This document shows, piece after piece, positions 1-9,274 of a stretch of DNA of 64,000 bases. The notes beneath the pieces were generated by a model. It had not been told where the DNA came from and did no database searches. It was given only the letters and a program-made list of their open reading frames with translations. The stretch's first letter is position 1; every line of letters begins with the position of its first letter. The stretch is from NCBI GenBank assembly GCA_030425485.1, contig JAUIAM010000002.1, positions 186,001 through 250,000 on the forward strand. Direction: 5' to 3'. The position numbers and the translations under genes are program-made. This DNA is from Verrucomicrobiia bacterium. GTDB taxonomy: Bacteria; Verrucomicrobiota; Verrucomicrobiia; Opitutales; Cerasicoccaceae.

Positions 1-1
1 A

Positions 2-334
2 AGCCACATCAGCAAACTGCGCGAACTACCGGGCGAGATTCAGCGTTTCTTCCGCAACCTCGAAGACGGCGACCTCGCGATCAAGCTCAAGCACGAGGGG
101 TTGGAATCGCTGGTCAACGCCCTCAACTCGGGCGTCAACCGCCTCTCCTTTTCCCTCATTATCGCCGCGCTGCTGGTAGGCTCATCCTACATCATCTCCG
201 GCATTATCCAGGCCGGAACCTACTCCGGCAGGTGGATCATGCACATCGCCACCGCTGGCTTCATCGGCGCGGGCGCGCTCGGCGTCTGGCTCATCATCGA
301 CATCTTCCGCCACGGCAGACACAAGCGGAAGTAG
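2..334 (+). CDS. AarF/UbiB family protein kinase-like, C-terminal end (5' truncated by window)
   Basis: Frame open from base 2: SHISKLRELPGEIQRFFRNLEDGDLAIKLKHEGLESLVNALNSGVNRLSFSLIIAALLVGSSYI..., typical AarF/UbiB C-terminal region with TM helices. Confidence 0.8.
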   Translation, partial: SHISKLRELPGEIQRFFRNLEDGDLAIKLKHEGLESLVNALNSGVNRLSFSLIIAALLVGSSYIISGIIQAGTYSGRWIMHIATAGFIGAGALGVWLIIDIFRHGRHKRK

Positions 335-392
335 GCCATGACAGGTCTGGTGCTTCTTTCAACATCAACAGAAACTAACCTACGACAAAAAC

Positions 393-947
393 ATGAAAGC
401 CATTTTAAAGTTTATCGCCACCGGGGTTATTATACTGGCCGGCATCGGCCTGTTTCAGTCCATCGACACGGAGATCTCCGACACGGATTCCGCCGACACG
501 GATATCGTTCTTTGGAACGGTCTTAAGGAAGGCATGATCGAAGAAGAAGTTATCTCGGCAACGCCCGGTGCTACGAAAACGCCGTATCCTCTCAACAATC
601 CCGCACTCGGGCTGGATTGTACCGTCATGCTGCACAACTATAAGTGGCTGGATGGCACCTGGGAGGGGAAATTCTACTTCAATGATGAAAGAAAATTTTC
701 CGCACTTATTTTAACCCATGACAATGCCGACCGCAATGCCCTTCAGAGGACACTTGATTACTTGACCAAACTGTACGGCAAGCCGAAGAAAACCATGACG
801 AAATATGACGGCAAGCCACTTACCACCTACACATTCAGAGAGGGCAAGCTCCTCGCGACCCTTATCTATTATACCACTGACCATAGTCTTTCTATCATTT
901 ACGCAGATAACTCACTCATGCGTGAACGGAGAAACCAAAATATCTGA
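393..947 (+). CDS. hypothetical protein with N-terminal hydrophobic segment
   Basis: ORF of 184 aa, N-terminal signal/TM-like MKAILKFIATGVIILAGIGLF; ends exactly where the convergent ORF ends. Confidence 0.6.
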   Translation: MKAILKFIATGVIILAGIGLFQSIDTEISDTDSADTDIVLWNGLKEGMIEEEVISATPGATKTPYPLNNPALGLDCTVMLHNYKWLDGTWEGKFYFNDERKFSALILTHDNADRNALQRTLDYLTKLYGKPKKTMTKYDGKPLTTYTFREGKLLATLIYYTTDHSLSIIYADNSLMRERRNQNI

Positions 948-2282
948 TCAGTAAGTCCCCAGACTCTGCATGCGCAGGTAGGGGCGGAGAACTTCGGTCA
1001 CCATGCCAGCATGGCAATCGCGACCATGTCCGGCAGCCACAGCACTCACGCTACGGGCCGAGTTGCCCTGCTCGCGCCCGTCGGGAAAGGCCATTCTGGC
1101 CAGGCGAAAGTACCCGTGGGCCAGGTCGAGCGCCCAGGTAGCCAGGCGCTCGTTACCGGTGATTTCTGCCGCCAGCCCCAGTAAAATCGGGCTGTGTTGG
1201 CGGACCATGCCGTTTTCGAACCAGAAGGGTAAATCGGCGCGCTTGCCCACGCCGCCGGGACGGGCCTTGCGGAAACGCTCCGTATCGACCCCAAGCTGGT
1301 CGATCCAATACGGGAAGCTGACTTCGGCCTCGTAGAGCACATGCGCATCGTAACGTGGCGAGCCGGTGTAATCGCGGTAGTGGCGAATGGCCGCGGCCAG
1401 CGCCCCGGCCTCGGGATCGCTCAGCTCGGGCAGCAGGGTTTCGATCAAGCGCTCGGCCGCGTGACGGAAGGCCTCCTCTTCGGTAAACTGCCAAAGCTTG
1501 AGCAGGGCGCGGATGCCGTCTGCGGCCAGAAAGGCTTCGGCCCGGGCCACAGGGCAGTCCTTGGGCAGCATGACGATGCCCAACTGGGCAAAAGCAAGGG
1601 CGAGCTCGGGCGTATGGCTAAAGACTGGCCCATTGGCGGACAGGGCGAGCGGCAAGTCCTTACCGTCCAGAATCGCATCGCACCAGTGGCAACCGTAGAG
1701 CGCAGCCATGTCGAGGTAGGCTTTACCACCCCCCATTTGAAAGGCCAGAAGCGCGGCATTGATGGCGCGGAAGTGATGGGGTAAGTTCAGCCCCGTATCG
1801 CCCTCCATCGGCCCCCCGCTGCCAAAACTCGAAGCGGGAAAAAGGCAGCTTTCGTAGTCGAACCAGGCGGGCACGTCGTCCACCGGACCGAGCAGGTGCT
1901 CGGTCGCATCGAGGTACTGTCGCACCGTTTCTGTATCCTCGGGGTGGAGCTTCCACAACGCGCCCAGAAAAGTCTCGAAGTGCATCAGCCCATGGGAAAC
2001 AGGCAACTGCTTCCAGTAACCGTGATGCCAGTGCCCGTGTTTGTGGGCGTGGCGGGAGATGTCATCGCGCACCCGACAGAGCCAGTTGAGCAGCGGGGAG
2101 GCGGGCTCCAACTCCAGCACCGGCATCCACCCGACCAGATAGAGTGCCTGGTCCCAGTTGTCCGTGGGCTCGGCCTCTCCGTAGCGCTCCAGACAGGCCT
2201 CAGCCCAGCGCTGCACCTCATCGCGGAATTCCGTTACCGCCACCGCGATGGAACCACTTTTGCGAATACGGTAGTGATACAT
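948..2282 (-). CDS. hypothetical protein, probably mostly alpha-helical (possible alpha/alpha-barrel)
   Basis: 444-aa ORF; W/H-rich motifs (HKHGHWHHGYW, GLNLPHHFRAINAALLAF); no family firmly recognised. Confidence 0.65.
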   Translation of the reverse strand: MYHYRIRKSGSIAVAVTEFRDEVQRWAEACLERYGEAEPTDNWDQALYLVGWMPVLELEPASPLLNWLCRVRDDISRHAHKHGHWHHGYWKQLPVSHGLMHFETFLGALWKLHPEDTETVRQYLDATEHLLGPVDDVPAWFDYESCLFPASSFGSGGPMEGDTGLNLPHHFRAINAALLAFQMGGGKAYLDMAALYGCHWCDAILDGKDLPLALSANGPVFSHTPELALAFAQLGIVMLPKDCPVARAEAFLAADGIRALLKLWQFTEEEAFRHAAERLIETLLPELSDPEAGALAAAIRHYRDYTGSPRYDAHVLYEAEVSFPYWIDQLGVDTERFRKARPGGVGKRADLPFWFENGMVRQHSPILLGLAAEITGNERLATWALDLAHGYFRLARMAFPDGREQGNSARSVSAVAAGHGRDCHAGMVTEVLRPYLRMQSLGTY

Positions 2283-2430
2283 GGGTGATTGTCCTGGGTG
2301 CAGCAGTTAATTTTTCCTCCGACATAGAGGGTAAATAATAGTAGTAGACCCTAAGGTAGAGCCCCTGCCGCGCGCTGACAACCGCGAGGTGTGTAAAATA
2401 ATTACGAAAACACCCGCAAGCAACGAGCCC

Positions 2431-2802
2431 CTAGATGTGGCGTGAGTCGGACTCGTCCTTGGCCTTGTAGCCGCTGTCCTGCCGCTCGTGGTTGACCTTG
2501 TTCTTCTTCATGTAGGCGTCGTAGACGTCATCCGCACTCATGCCCAGCACCTGCGCCAGCGAGATAAGGAAGTGAAAGAGATCCACGACTTCGACGCGGG
2601 CGTTCTGCTCGTCAAACTCCTGGTACTTGGCCCACCACTTCCAGGGCACAGAGTCGATCAGCTCGGCCGTCTCCTGCTGCAAGGCGCGGGTATAGTTGAG
2701 CACCCACTTGGTTTTTCCTTCCTGGTCGAGCTTGCTCGTATCTACGCCGATACGCTTGTTGAGCTCGTCCTGCATGCGAAAGATTTCCTCGAATTTATCC
2801 AT
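2431..2802 (-). CDS. dUTP diphosphatase, all-alpha dimeric (dUTPase_2) type
   Basis: MDKFEEIFRMQDELNKRIG...WVLNYTRALQQETAELIDSVPWKWW...ARVEVVDLFHFLISLAQVLGMS; conserved EE/ED metal-binding helices. Confidence 0.85.
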   Translation of the reverse strand: MDKFEEIFRMQDELNKRIGVDTSKLDQEGKTKWVLNYTRALQQETAELIDSVPWKWWAKYQEFDEQNARVEVVDLFHFLISLAQVLGMSADDVYDAYMKKNKVNHERQDSGYKAKDESDSRHI

Positions 2803-3054
2803 GCCAGCACGCTGGGTGAACCCGCCCCCCTCGGCAAGCGCATTCCGCCGTCAGCGGCGCACACACGGGCACGGATTGAGAATCGCTTTCACTTTAGGCT
2901 TGAGCCAGACACGCTTTTTCGCAGCTTGTTGCCACGAGGTTAGAAGCGAGACCCACTCTGGTTGACTCGCCGCAGCGGCGCCACGCGCCCTCCCTCTCTC
3001 CGGCACAGTATACCAAACTCCCGCCGCCGGGGATGACCCGAATCCAGATACACC

Positions 3055-4251
3055 ATGCCCTCATACGAACAACCTTCGCGGCGCAACCAGCCCGGAGACG
3101 ACGAACAATACCAACCCAGCCAAAACGCCAAGACCACCGAAGTCGAAGAAGCCGCCGAAGAGATTACCGATACTCAGACGGAAGAGCAGACCGAAGTCGT
3201 CGAACAAGAAGACCGCAAGGCCATCACCTGGAGCGACTTAGCTGAGGAAAAAAGCGAGGACGCACTCGCCCCCCTTCTGGCCACCGGCCCCCGCGCCCCC
3301 TGCCAGATTTCCCCCGACGGCTCCAAGCCCACCAGCTCCGTCAAACGCTACACACCCTCCACCGAGGACCAGCCTGTTAACCTCCGCGGCCGCTCCAAAG
3401 AAGGCACCAAGAAGGCCGCAGGCAAGGGCGATGAGCCCCAGCCCGGTGAAATCGAGCCCGGCTCCTTTACTGAAAACCTCAGTGGCAGTGCCGCCAGCGG
3501 CTACCCTGAGGATAAGCAGCCCAAGCGCGAAAAGCGCGAGCCGCGTGAAGAGGCAAAGCAGAGCGAAGAGCCCATGCCCGAAAAGCAGGCCTTTGCCCCC
3601 AAGCAGGAGGAAACCAGCGAAGCAGATACCTCCGAGGGCGACGAAGAGACTTCCCGCGACGACTCTCCCCGCTCCGATGCCGAGTCCGGTGACCGCCCGC
3701 CGCGCAAGCGTCGTCGCCGCCGCTCTGGCCAGAACCGCCAGGATGGCCAAGACGGTGATTCCAACCGCGAAGATGGCAGCGAAGGCCGTGGAAACCGCGA
3801 GGGGCGTAGCCGCGAGGGCGGCAACAACCGCCAGAATCGCGATAGCGGAAACCGTGACGGACGCAACCGCAACCGCGAAGGCGGCCAGCGCAAATCCAAG
3901 GGCGAAGGCCAGGGCCAGCGTCGCCGACCTGAGCCTGCCAAGGCCAAGGCCGAACCAGAGCCCAAGGGCCTGTTTGGCAAGGTGAAGAAAGTTTTCGGCT
4001 CCCTCTTTGGCAGCGAACCCGCCAAGGAAGAGCCCAAGCCCGAACAGCGCGGCCCGAAAAAGAAGTCTGCCCGTAAGGGTGGCCAGCATCGCCAAAACCG
4101 CGAAGGCGGGAACCGCGACGGGCGCAACCGCAATCGTGAAGGTGGCAATCGCGAGGGCGGGAACCGCGAGGGGGGCCAGAATCGCCGCCGTCGTCGCCCC
4201 CGCAAGCGCGCACGTCGTCAGGGTGACAACAATTCTCCCCAGCAGGACTAA
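3055..4251 (+). CDS. low-complexity, Arg/Gly/Asn-rich protein (putative RNA-binding/disordered)
   Basis: 398 aa; repeats of NRDGRNRNREGG and REGGNREGG, terminal NRRRRRPRKRARRQ; 9 nt upstream of murA. Confidence 0.7.
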   Translation: MPSYEQPSRRNQPGDDEQYQPSQNAKTTEVEEAAEEITDTQTEEQTEVVEQEDRKAITWSDLAEEKSEDALAPLLATGPRAPCQISPDGSKPTSSVKRYTPSTEDQPVNLRGRSKEGTKKAAGKGDEPQPGEIEPGSFTENLSGSAASGYPEDKQPKREKREPREEAKQSEEPMPEKQAFAPKQEETSEADTSEGDEETSRDDSPRSDAESGDRPPRKRRRRRSGQNRQDGQDGDSNREDGSEGRGNREGRSREGGNNRQNRDSGNRDGRNRNREGGQRKSKGEGQGQRRRPEPAKAKAEPEPKGLFGKVKKVFGSLFGSEPAKEEPKPEQRGPKKKSARKGGQHRQNREGGNRDGRNRNREGGNREGGNREGGQNRRRRRPRKRARRQGDNNSPQQD

Positions 4252-4260
4252 GGCTTACCC

Positions 4261-5559
4261 GTGGATGTTGTTCGCATTCGTGGAGGAAACAGCCTGTCCG
4301 GCACCGTCGAGATCGGCGGGGCCAAAAACGCCTGCCTGCCCATTTTCGCAGCGGCCCTGCTGACGGCCGAGCCCGTCACCATCCGCAACGTCCCCGACCT
4401 GAGCGATGTCCGCTTTATGGCAGACATCCTCGAACGGCTGGGGGCCAAGGTCGAGCGCCTCGACCCGCACACCTGGCGGATTGAGGCCCAGACGGTGGCC
4501 ACCCGTGCCCCGTACGATCTCGTGCGCAAGATGCGCGCCTCCGTCTGCCTCATGGGGCCGATGGTCGCCCGCATGCGCAAGGCCGAAGTCTCCCTGCCGG
4601 GCGGCTGCGTCATCGGGCCACGCCCGATCGATCTCCACCTCAAGGGCCTCTCCAAGCTCAACTGCGGCATCACCATCGACTCCGGCTACGTCAAGCTGGA
4701 TGGCTCGCAACTACGGGGCGGCACGGTCTTTCTCGGCGGACGCCACGGCAGCACCGTCACCGGTACGGCTAACATCCTCATGGCTGCCGTGCTCACACCC
4801 GGCGTTACCCGGATCGACAGCGCGGCCTGCGAGCCCGAAGTCATCGACCTGTGCAAGATGCTCATCAGCATGGGGGCCAACATTTCCGGCGTCGGCAGCC
4901 ACGCCCTGACCATCGAGGGCGTTGACCAGCTCCACGGCACCGACCACAAGGTGCTCTCCGACCGCATCGAGGCGGGGACCTACATCATCGCCGGAGCTGT
5001 CACCCAGAGCGACATCACGGTAAAAGGCGCCCAAGCCGAAAACCTGGCCGCCTTTCTGGACAAACTTTCCGAGGCCGGGCTGGCTTTTGACATCCTCGAC
5101 GAGGATACCATCCACGTACGCGGGGCGGACTCTGTCCTGCGCCCGGTGGACGTCATCACGCTCCCCCACCCGGGCTTTCCCACCGACTTGCAGGCCCAGA
5201 CCTGCACCATGCTCGCGCTGACCAGCGGCCTCTCTATCGTGACCGAGCGCGTGTACCCCAACCGCTTCATGCACGTGCCCGAGCTGGGGCGCATGGGGGC
5301 AGATATTTCGATTGAAGGCCCGAGCGCGGTCATCAAGGGCGGACTCCCGCTCTCCGGCGCACCCGTCATGGCCAGCGACCTTCGGGCCAGTGCCGCGCTC
5401 ATCCTGGCCGGCCTTGCCGCCAAGGGCGAAACCTGGGTCCAGCGCATTTACCACCTCGACCGGGGTTACGAAAAGTTCGACGAGAAACTCGCCGCCCTCG
5501 GCGCAGACGTCGCCCGCCTGAGCGATACGGAGATGCCCAAAGACATTTCCGTCGAATGA
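4261..5559 (+). CDS. murA: UDP-N-acetylglucosamine 1-carboxyvinyltransferase
   Basis: GTG start; IRGGNSLSGTVEIGGAKNACLPIFAAALL, catalytic-loop region GGCVIGPRPIDLHLKGL, FPTDLQAQ, DLRASAALILAGLAA. Confidence 0.95.
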   Translation: MDVVRIRGGNSLSGTVEIGGAKNACLPIFAAALLTAEPVTIRNVPDLSDVRFMADILERLGAKVERLDPHTWRIEAQTVATRAPYDLVRKMRASVCLMGPMVARMRKAEVSLPGGCVIGPRPIDLHLKGLSKLNCGITIDSGYVKLDGSQLRGGTVFLGGRHGSTVTGTANILMAAVLTPGVTRIDSAACEPEVIDLCKMLISMGANISGVGSHALTIEGVDQLHGTDHKVLSDRIEAGTYIIAGAVTQSDITVKGAQAENLAAFLDKLSEAGLAFDILDEDTIHVRGADSVLRPVDVITLPHPGFPTDLQAQTCTMLALTSGLSIVTERVYPNRFMHVPELGRMGADISIEGPSAVIKGGLPLSGAPVMASDLRASAALILAGLAAKGETWVQRIYHLDRGYEKFDEKLAALGADVARLSDTEMPKDISVE

Positions 5560-5580
5560 ACACTCAGTGTTCAATCTGTT

Positions 5581-5695
5581 TGAGGGGCGTGCCCCTACGC
5601 TCCCGATGGTCGCTACCCCTTGTCAGAATAATGATCGGGCAACCTGATAGGCACTGAGGGGCTACGCCCTCTCGGAAGTTGAGCCCGCTTCACCC
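5581..5695. repeat. REP-like units between murA and the transglutaminase gene
   Basis: TGAGGGGCGTGCCCCTACGCTCCCGATGGTCGCTACCCC and GAGGGGCTACGCCCTCTCGGAAGTTGAGCCCGCTTCACCC, both with counterparts at 62333..62415. Confidence 0.8.
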
Positions 5696-5823
5696 TACTC
5701 CAGTTGAGGCAGCGGTCTCTCTGTAGATTTCTGTAGCGAGCTTTTCACTACGTCTATAGGCTGCGCATTCAACGTCTACGCCGATCCGACGTCTAACCCC
5801 GCACGCACCTTTTTCCTGCCAGC

Positions 5824-6690
5824 ATGAAATACCTCTCCATCCACCACTCGACCGAGTACACCTTTTCCCAACCCGTAAAGCTCGGGCCGCACACCATGCT
5901 CATCCGTCCGCGGGCCAGCCACGAAGTCCGCATCGACAGCAGCACGCTGGTCATCGACCCGCTGCCCGCGCGCATCCTCTGGCAGCACGACCTCTACGGC
6001 AACTCCCGCGCCTGCGTCGAGTTTGACCAAAGCGACGTCTTCCAGCTCCGCATCACCAGCGAAGTCGGCATCCAGCAGTTTGGCGTCGAGGAGCAAGAGC
6101 TGCAAATCACCGACGAGGCCGAATGCTGGCCGTTTAACTACAGCTCGCTGGAGCGGTTGGACCTCGTCGCCTTCCAGACCCCGTCCTTCCTCCACGACCA
6201 GCCACAGGTCGGTCAGTGGGTTAAGGGCATTATGGCCGAGCAAAGCGACTGGCGCACCTCGGACCTCCTGAACCGTCTGGCCAGCGAAACCGCTACGAAC
6301 TTCAACTACGCTATGCGCGAAGAAGAAGGCGTGCAATCCCCCGCCAATACCCTTAACCGATGCGGCGGCTCCTGCCGCGACTACGCCACGCTCTTCATCG
6401 AGGCCTGCCGCTACCTCGGGCTGGCCGCGCGCTTCGTCAGTGGCTACCTCCACGCGCCCGACCTCGCCTTTGCCGCAGGCTCGACCCACGCCTGGTCAGA
6501 GGTCTACCTGCCCGGCCTCGGCTGGCGCGGCTTTGACAACACCAGCGGTCGCCTGACCGGGCCCGACCATATCGCTACCGCCATCGCCCGCCACCCTGAG
6601 ATGGTTCCCCCCATCTCAGGCAGCTTCTCCGCCCCGGCCGATACCACCTCCGCGCTCCAGGTCACGGTCAACGTCACCCAAGGCGGATAA
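5824..6690 (+). CDS. transglutaminase family protein
   Basis: MKYLSIHHSTEYTFSQPVKLGPHTMLIRPR N-domain; GGSCRDYATLFIEACRYLGLAARFVSGYL...STHAWSEVYLPGLGWRGFDNTSG Cys-His-Asp core. Confidence 0.9.
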   Translation: MKYLSIHHSTEYTFSQPVKLGPHTMLIRPRASHEVRIDSSTLVIDPLPARILWQHDLYGNSRACVEFDQSDVFQLRITSEVGIQQFGVEEQELQITDEAECWPFNYSSLERLDLVAFQTPSFLHDQPQVGQWVKGIMAEQSDWRTSDLLNRLASETATNFNYAMREEEGVQSPANTLNRCGGSCRDYATLFIEACRYLGLAARFVSGYLHAPDLAFAAGSTHAWSEVYLPGLGWRGFDNTSGRLTGPDHIATAIARHPEMVPPISGSFSAPADTTSALQVTVNVTQGG

Positions 6691-6785
6691 TCCTAAACAG
6701 AGTATTGCCCTGAACCACCTCGCTTAACGCCAGCTTCATCCTCCTCAAAAGAAAGCTTGGCTAGAGCCACCGGAAAGGTGAATGT

Positions 6786-7829
6786 TTGTACATGCCCGAC
6801 GATAAAGGCACGGACTACTTACAGCAGGTGCTTGATGCGCCCGAGACACCGCAGGAGAAAGCCTTGCGGCCGCTGTCTTTTGCCGACTTCACCGGGCAGG
6901 GCAAGACCGTCGAGCGACTGGAGGTCATGGTCGGTGCGGCGCGCTCTCGCGGCGAGGCCCTGAACCACATCCTGCTGCATGGCCCGCCCGGCCTGGGCAA
7001 GACCACCCTGGCCATGATCCTTGGCAGCGAGATGGACCGGCAGGTACGCCAGACCTCCGGCCCCGTCATTGACAAGCCGGGCGACCTCGCGGGCCTGCTC
7101 ACCGGACTGGAAGAGGGCGACATCCTCTTTATCGACGAAATCCACCGCATCCCAAAAACGGTCGAGGAGTATCTCTACTCGGCCATGGAGGACTTTCGCA
7201 TCGACATCATGATCGACCAGGGGCCCAACGCCCGCAGCGTCCGGCTCAACATTCCGCGCTTTACGCTGGTCGGCGCGACAACCCGCACCGGACTCCTCAC
7301 CGCCCCCCTGCGCAGCCGCTTCACCCTGCAGACGCGCCTCGACTACTACAGCCGCAACACCCTGCAGAAGATCGTGCGCCGTAGTTGCGAGTTGCTCCAG
7401 ATCGAGGCCGACGAGGACGGCATCGCCGAGATCGCCGGGCGCGCCCGCGGCACGCCCCGCATTGCCAACAATTTGATCAACTTCGTCCGCGACTACGCCC
7501 AACAGCGCGCCGACGGAAAAGTCACCCGCCCCGTGGCCGAAGCCGCCCTTGAGCTGCTTGAAATCGACACCTACGGGCTGGACGAGATGGACAAGCGCAT
7601 CCTGCGCCTCATGGCCGAGAACTACCGGGGCGGCCCTGTCGGCCTGGGCACGATCGCCGTTGCCGTGGGCGAGGAGGAGCACACCCTGGAGGAAGTGCAC
7701 GAACCCTATCTCATCCAGGAAGGCTACCTGGCACGCACCCCCCAAGGCCGCGTGCTCACGCCCAAAGCGTGGAAAACCATCGGGCTCACCCAGCCCGGTA
7801 GCGACCAGCTCCGCCTGGGAGAGGCCTGA
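6786..7829 (+). CDS. ruvB: Holliday junction branch migration DNA helicase RuvB
   Basis: RPLSFADFTGQ, HGPPGLGKTTLA Walker A, DEIHR, AMEDFRIDIMIDQGPNARSVRL. Confidence 0.96.
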   Translation: MYMPDDKGTDYLQQVLDAPETPQEKALRPLSFADFTGQGKTVERLEVMVGAARSRGEALNHILLHGPPGLGKTTLAMILGSEMDRQVRQTSGPVIDKPGDLAGLLTGLEEGDILFIDEIHRIPKTVEEYLYSAMEDFRIDIMIDQGPNARSVRLNIPRFTLVGATTRTGLLTAPLRSRFTLQTRLDYYSRNTLQKIVRRSCELLQIEADEDGIAEIAGRARGTPRIANNLINFVRDYAQQRADGKVTRPVAEAALELLEIDTYGLDEMDKRILRLMAENYRGGPVGLGTIAVAVGEEEHTLEEVHEPYLIQEGYLARTPQGRVLTPKAWKTIGLTQPGSDQLRLGEA

Positions 7830-7966
7830 TCTACCGTATAGCACTGCGTTTTCTTCAGTGGTTTAAAAAATAACTATATTGTGCATAGTCAGGCTTGCCA
7901 AGGTCCCTTCATTGGGAATACTAGGGTCTGTTCCTTACGTCCATTGCTGTAACGTATTGCACTACT

Positions 7967-8389
7967 GTGTCAGATTTTAGCTACGAAGTCGAAGTTGCCG
8001 AGGGTGTCACGATTATCACGTGCCACTCCAACCCGACATTGCAGGACCTCAGAACAATCATCACCAATGTGGCTCAGAACTACCCCTACGAACGGCGTAT
8101 GTGGGACCTATCTTCGGTGGACTTTAACATGGCCTACAAAGACCTGAAACAGGCCGCAAAAGACGGTCGCAAGCTGTTTACCAAGGCCAGTCGCACCGCC
8201 ATCCTCGTTTCAAGCGAACTCGCCTACGGACAGGCTAACCAGTTTCGCGTTCACCGCGAAGACGACAACTGCGAGGTCATGCAGTTCTTTGACCGGCATC
8301 AGGCCATTGACTGGCTGAAAACCGGCTCCATGCATACGCCCAGACCGATTCTTCCCGTTAAGACCAAAAAGCCTGAAAGGATCTCGTAG
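7967..8389 (+). CDS. hypothetical protein (possibly STAS/SpoIIAA-like fold)
   Basis: 140-aa ORF from GTG; pattern reminiscent of SpoIIAA-like proteins, weak. Confidence 0.55.
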   Translation: MSDFSYEVEVAEGVTIITCHSNPTLQDLRTIITNVAQNYPYERRMWDLSSVDFNMAYKDLKQAAKDGRKLFTKASRTAILVSSELAYGQANQFRVHREDDNCEVMQFFDRHQAIDWLKTGSMHTPRPILPVKTKKPERIS

Positions 8390-8408
8390 TAGCAACGTTT
8401 AAGCAGGT

Positions 8409-9164
8409 ATGAGGAAAATCTCCTGTTCTCCGTGCTTCTGGACGCGCGTTGCCGCGATCACACTATTGCTCACCCTGCTGGCTGTCGAAGTACTCCGCGC
8501 CGACACGCCCGAAACGGGCTCACTGGAGGAAGTACTGAACCAGCGAAAGGCTAACTTTACCCAGAAGGCTCCGCCCGAAGTCAGCGCACTCTACGAGCAG
8601 GGCATCCTCGACGTGGCCCACTCCGGTGTCCTCGAGTCCGCCAAGAAAGTCGGCGATCCCGCGCCGGACTTCGCCCTGCCCCACGCTACCGGCGAAACCG
8701 TTGTTTTGAGCGAACTGCTCAATAAGGGGCCCGTCGTGCTGACCTGGTACCGCGGTGGCTGGTGCCCGTACTGCAACCTCCAACTGCTCTACTTGCAGGA
8801 AAAGCTGCCCGACTTTGAAGCCGCCGGGGCGACCCTCGTCGCCATCAGCCCGGAAATGCCCGACCAGAGCATCAGCACGCAGGAGAAAAACGAACTCGAG
8901 TTTTACGTTCTCAGCGACATGGGCAACAAGACCGCCAAGGACTACGGCATCAAGTACAAGCTCCCGCCCGAGGTCATCGCATCCTTCAAAGGCCGCCTCG
9001 ACCTGCCCGGCTACAACGGCGACGAGTCCTGGGAGCTCCCCCTCTCGGCCACCTACATCATCAATACCGACGGCACCATCGCCTGGGCCTACCTCAACCC
9101 CGACTACCGCGAGCGCGCCGAGCCCGACGACATCGTCAAGGCGCTAAGGGAGATGCAGGAGTAG
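8409..9164 (+). CDS. peroxiredoxin-like (AhpC/TSA) thioredoxin-fold protein, exported
   Basis: N-terminal hydrophobic signal; GDPAPDFALPHATGETVVLSELLNKGPVVLTWYRGGWCPYCNLQL. Confidence 0.85.
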   Translation: MRKISCSPCFWTRVAAITLLLTLLAVEVLRADTPETGSLEEVLNQRKANFTQKAPPEVSALYEQGILDVAHSGVLESAKKVGDPAPDFALPHATGETVVLSELLNKGPVVLTWYRGGWCPYCNLQLLYLQEKLPDFEAAGATLVAISPEMPDQSISTQEKNELEFYVLSDMGNKTAKDYGIKYKLPPEVIASFKGRLDLPGYNGDESWELPLSATYIINTDGTIAWAYLNPDYRERAEPDDIVKALREMQE

Positions 9165-9274
9165 CATTTAAATAGAGAGGTTCAGATTATAGCGTCAATT
9201 CGATATTCTTATAAAAGAACGCCGAGAAAGTTAGCACTTCTAATCACACTCATACGGGCACAGACTGCGCCGGA

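Noticed and set aside
2803-3054. Possible structured RNA (SRP/tmRNA-like) in the gap before the Arg/Gly-rich gene
   Set aside because: No SRP or tmRNA signature motifs found; minus strand reads partly like coding (QPEWVSLLTSWQQAAKKRVWLKPKVKAILNPCPCVRR) but without a supported start
3238-4213. Three overlapping minus-strand ORFs (285, 244, 234 aa)
   Set aside because: Shadow frames of the repetitive Arg/Gly protein; low-complexity Ala/Leu/Arg composition reflects the repeat
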